DNA of 14,357 nt. It comes from Bacteroidales bacterium (GTDB taxonomy: Bacteria; Bacteroidota; Bacteroidia; Bacteroidales; Marinilabiliaceae). Shown here one piece after another: positions 14,350 to 14,357 of this stretch; position 1 is the first letter of the stretch, and each line of letters begins with the position of its first letter. The notes under the pieces are model-generated. The model was not told where the DNA came from. It saw only the letters and a list, made by a program, of their open reading frames with translations, and ran no database searches. Where the stretch lies: NCBI GenBank assembly GCA_004552385.1, contig SFOL01000041.1:1-14357 (forward strand), read 5' to 3'. A program made the position numbers and the translations under genes.

Positions 14350-14357
14350 AAACCTCT

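Overview
The window looks like chromosomal DNA from a fairly GC-rich member of the Bacteroidales (Muribaculaceae-like or Alistipes-like; the genus cannot be fixed from this stretch). Four observations support this. There are repeated Bacteroidetes-type promoter -7 boxes (TAnnTTTG) in front of the operons. Good Shine-Dalgarno sites are largely absent. A DUF4834-type protein and a 67K-type SppA sit beside cmk and ispH. The family-level protein features are typical of Bacteroidetes. The content is mostly housekeeping and envelope functions. I see no phage, insertion sequence, CRISPR array or recognisable defence system.

Left part (minus strand, about 190-6983). From right to left, one transcription unit starts at about 6997 with an NhaC-type Na+/H+ antiporter, a small one-helix protein with a Cys/His motif (CCGAHEVCE) and a MATE exporter. 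A second promoter at 3743-3775 drives a cytidylate-kinase-like protein, folK (folate synthesis) and pyrH (UMP kinase), ending at a strong hairpin terminator (1735-1771). A secreted GH28 pectinase-type glycosidase lies beyond that terminator and has its own terminator (193-228). Positions 1-192 hold nothing I can support; the TAA at 1-3 could be the stop of a gene outside the window.

Middle part (plus strand, 7034-12222). A promoter back to back with the antiporter promoter starts a tight six-gene run: an OB-fold-like lipoprotein, a three-helix membrane protein of unknown role, cmk, ispH, a DUF4834 protein and sppA. It is closed by a long hairpin terminator. cmk, ispH and the DUF4834 gene use GTG, TTG and TTG starts, and cmk and ispH overlap by 10 bases, which suggests translational coupling.

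Right part (12223-14357). About 425 bases without a gene contain a short 15-bp tandem repeat. A tRNA-Asn(GTT) on the minus strand follows, with its own promoter and terminator. Next come a family 2 glycosyltransferase under a promoter that carries two dyads, a 35-base perfect inverted repeat between convergent genes, and a small low-GC hypothetical gene at the window edge.

I did not find a convincing new biological system. The items most worth a second look are the uncharacterised Cys-motif membrane protein between two cation/drug transporters, the lipoprotein plus membrane protein pair leading the cmk-ispH operon, and several regulatory structures (a divergent promoter, a foldable leader, and dyads in the glycosyltransferase promoter).
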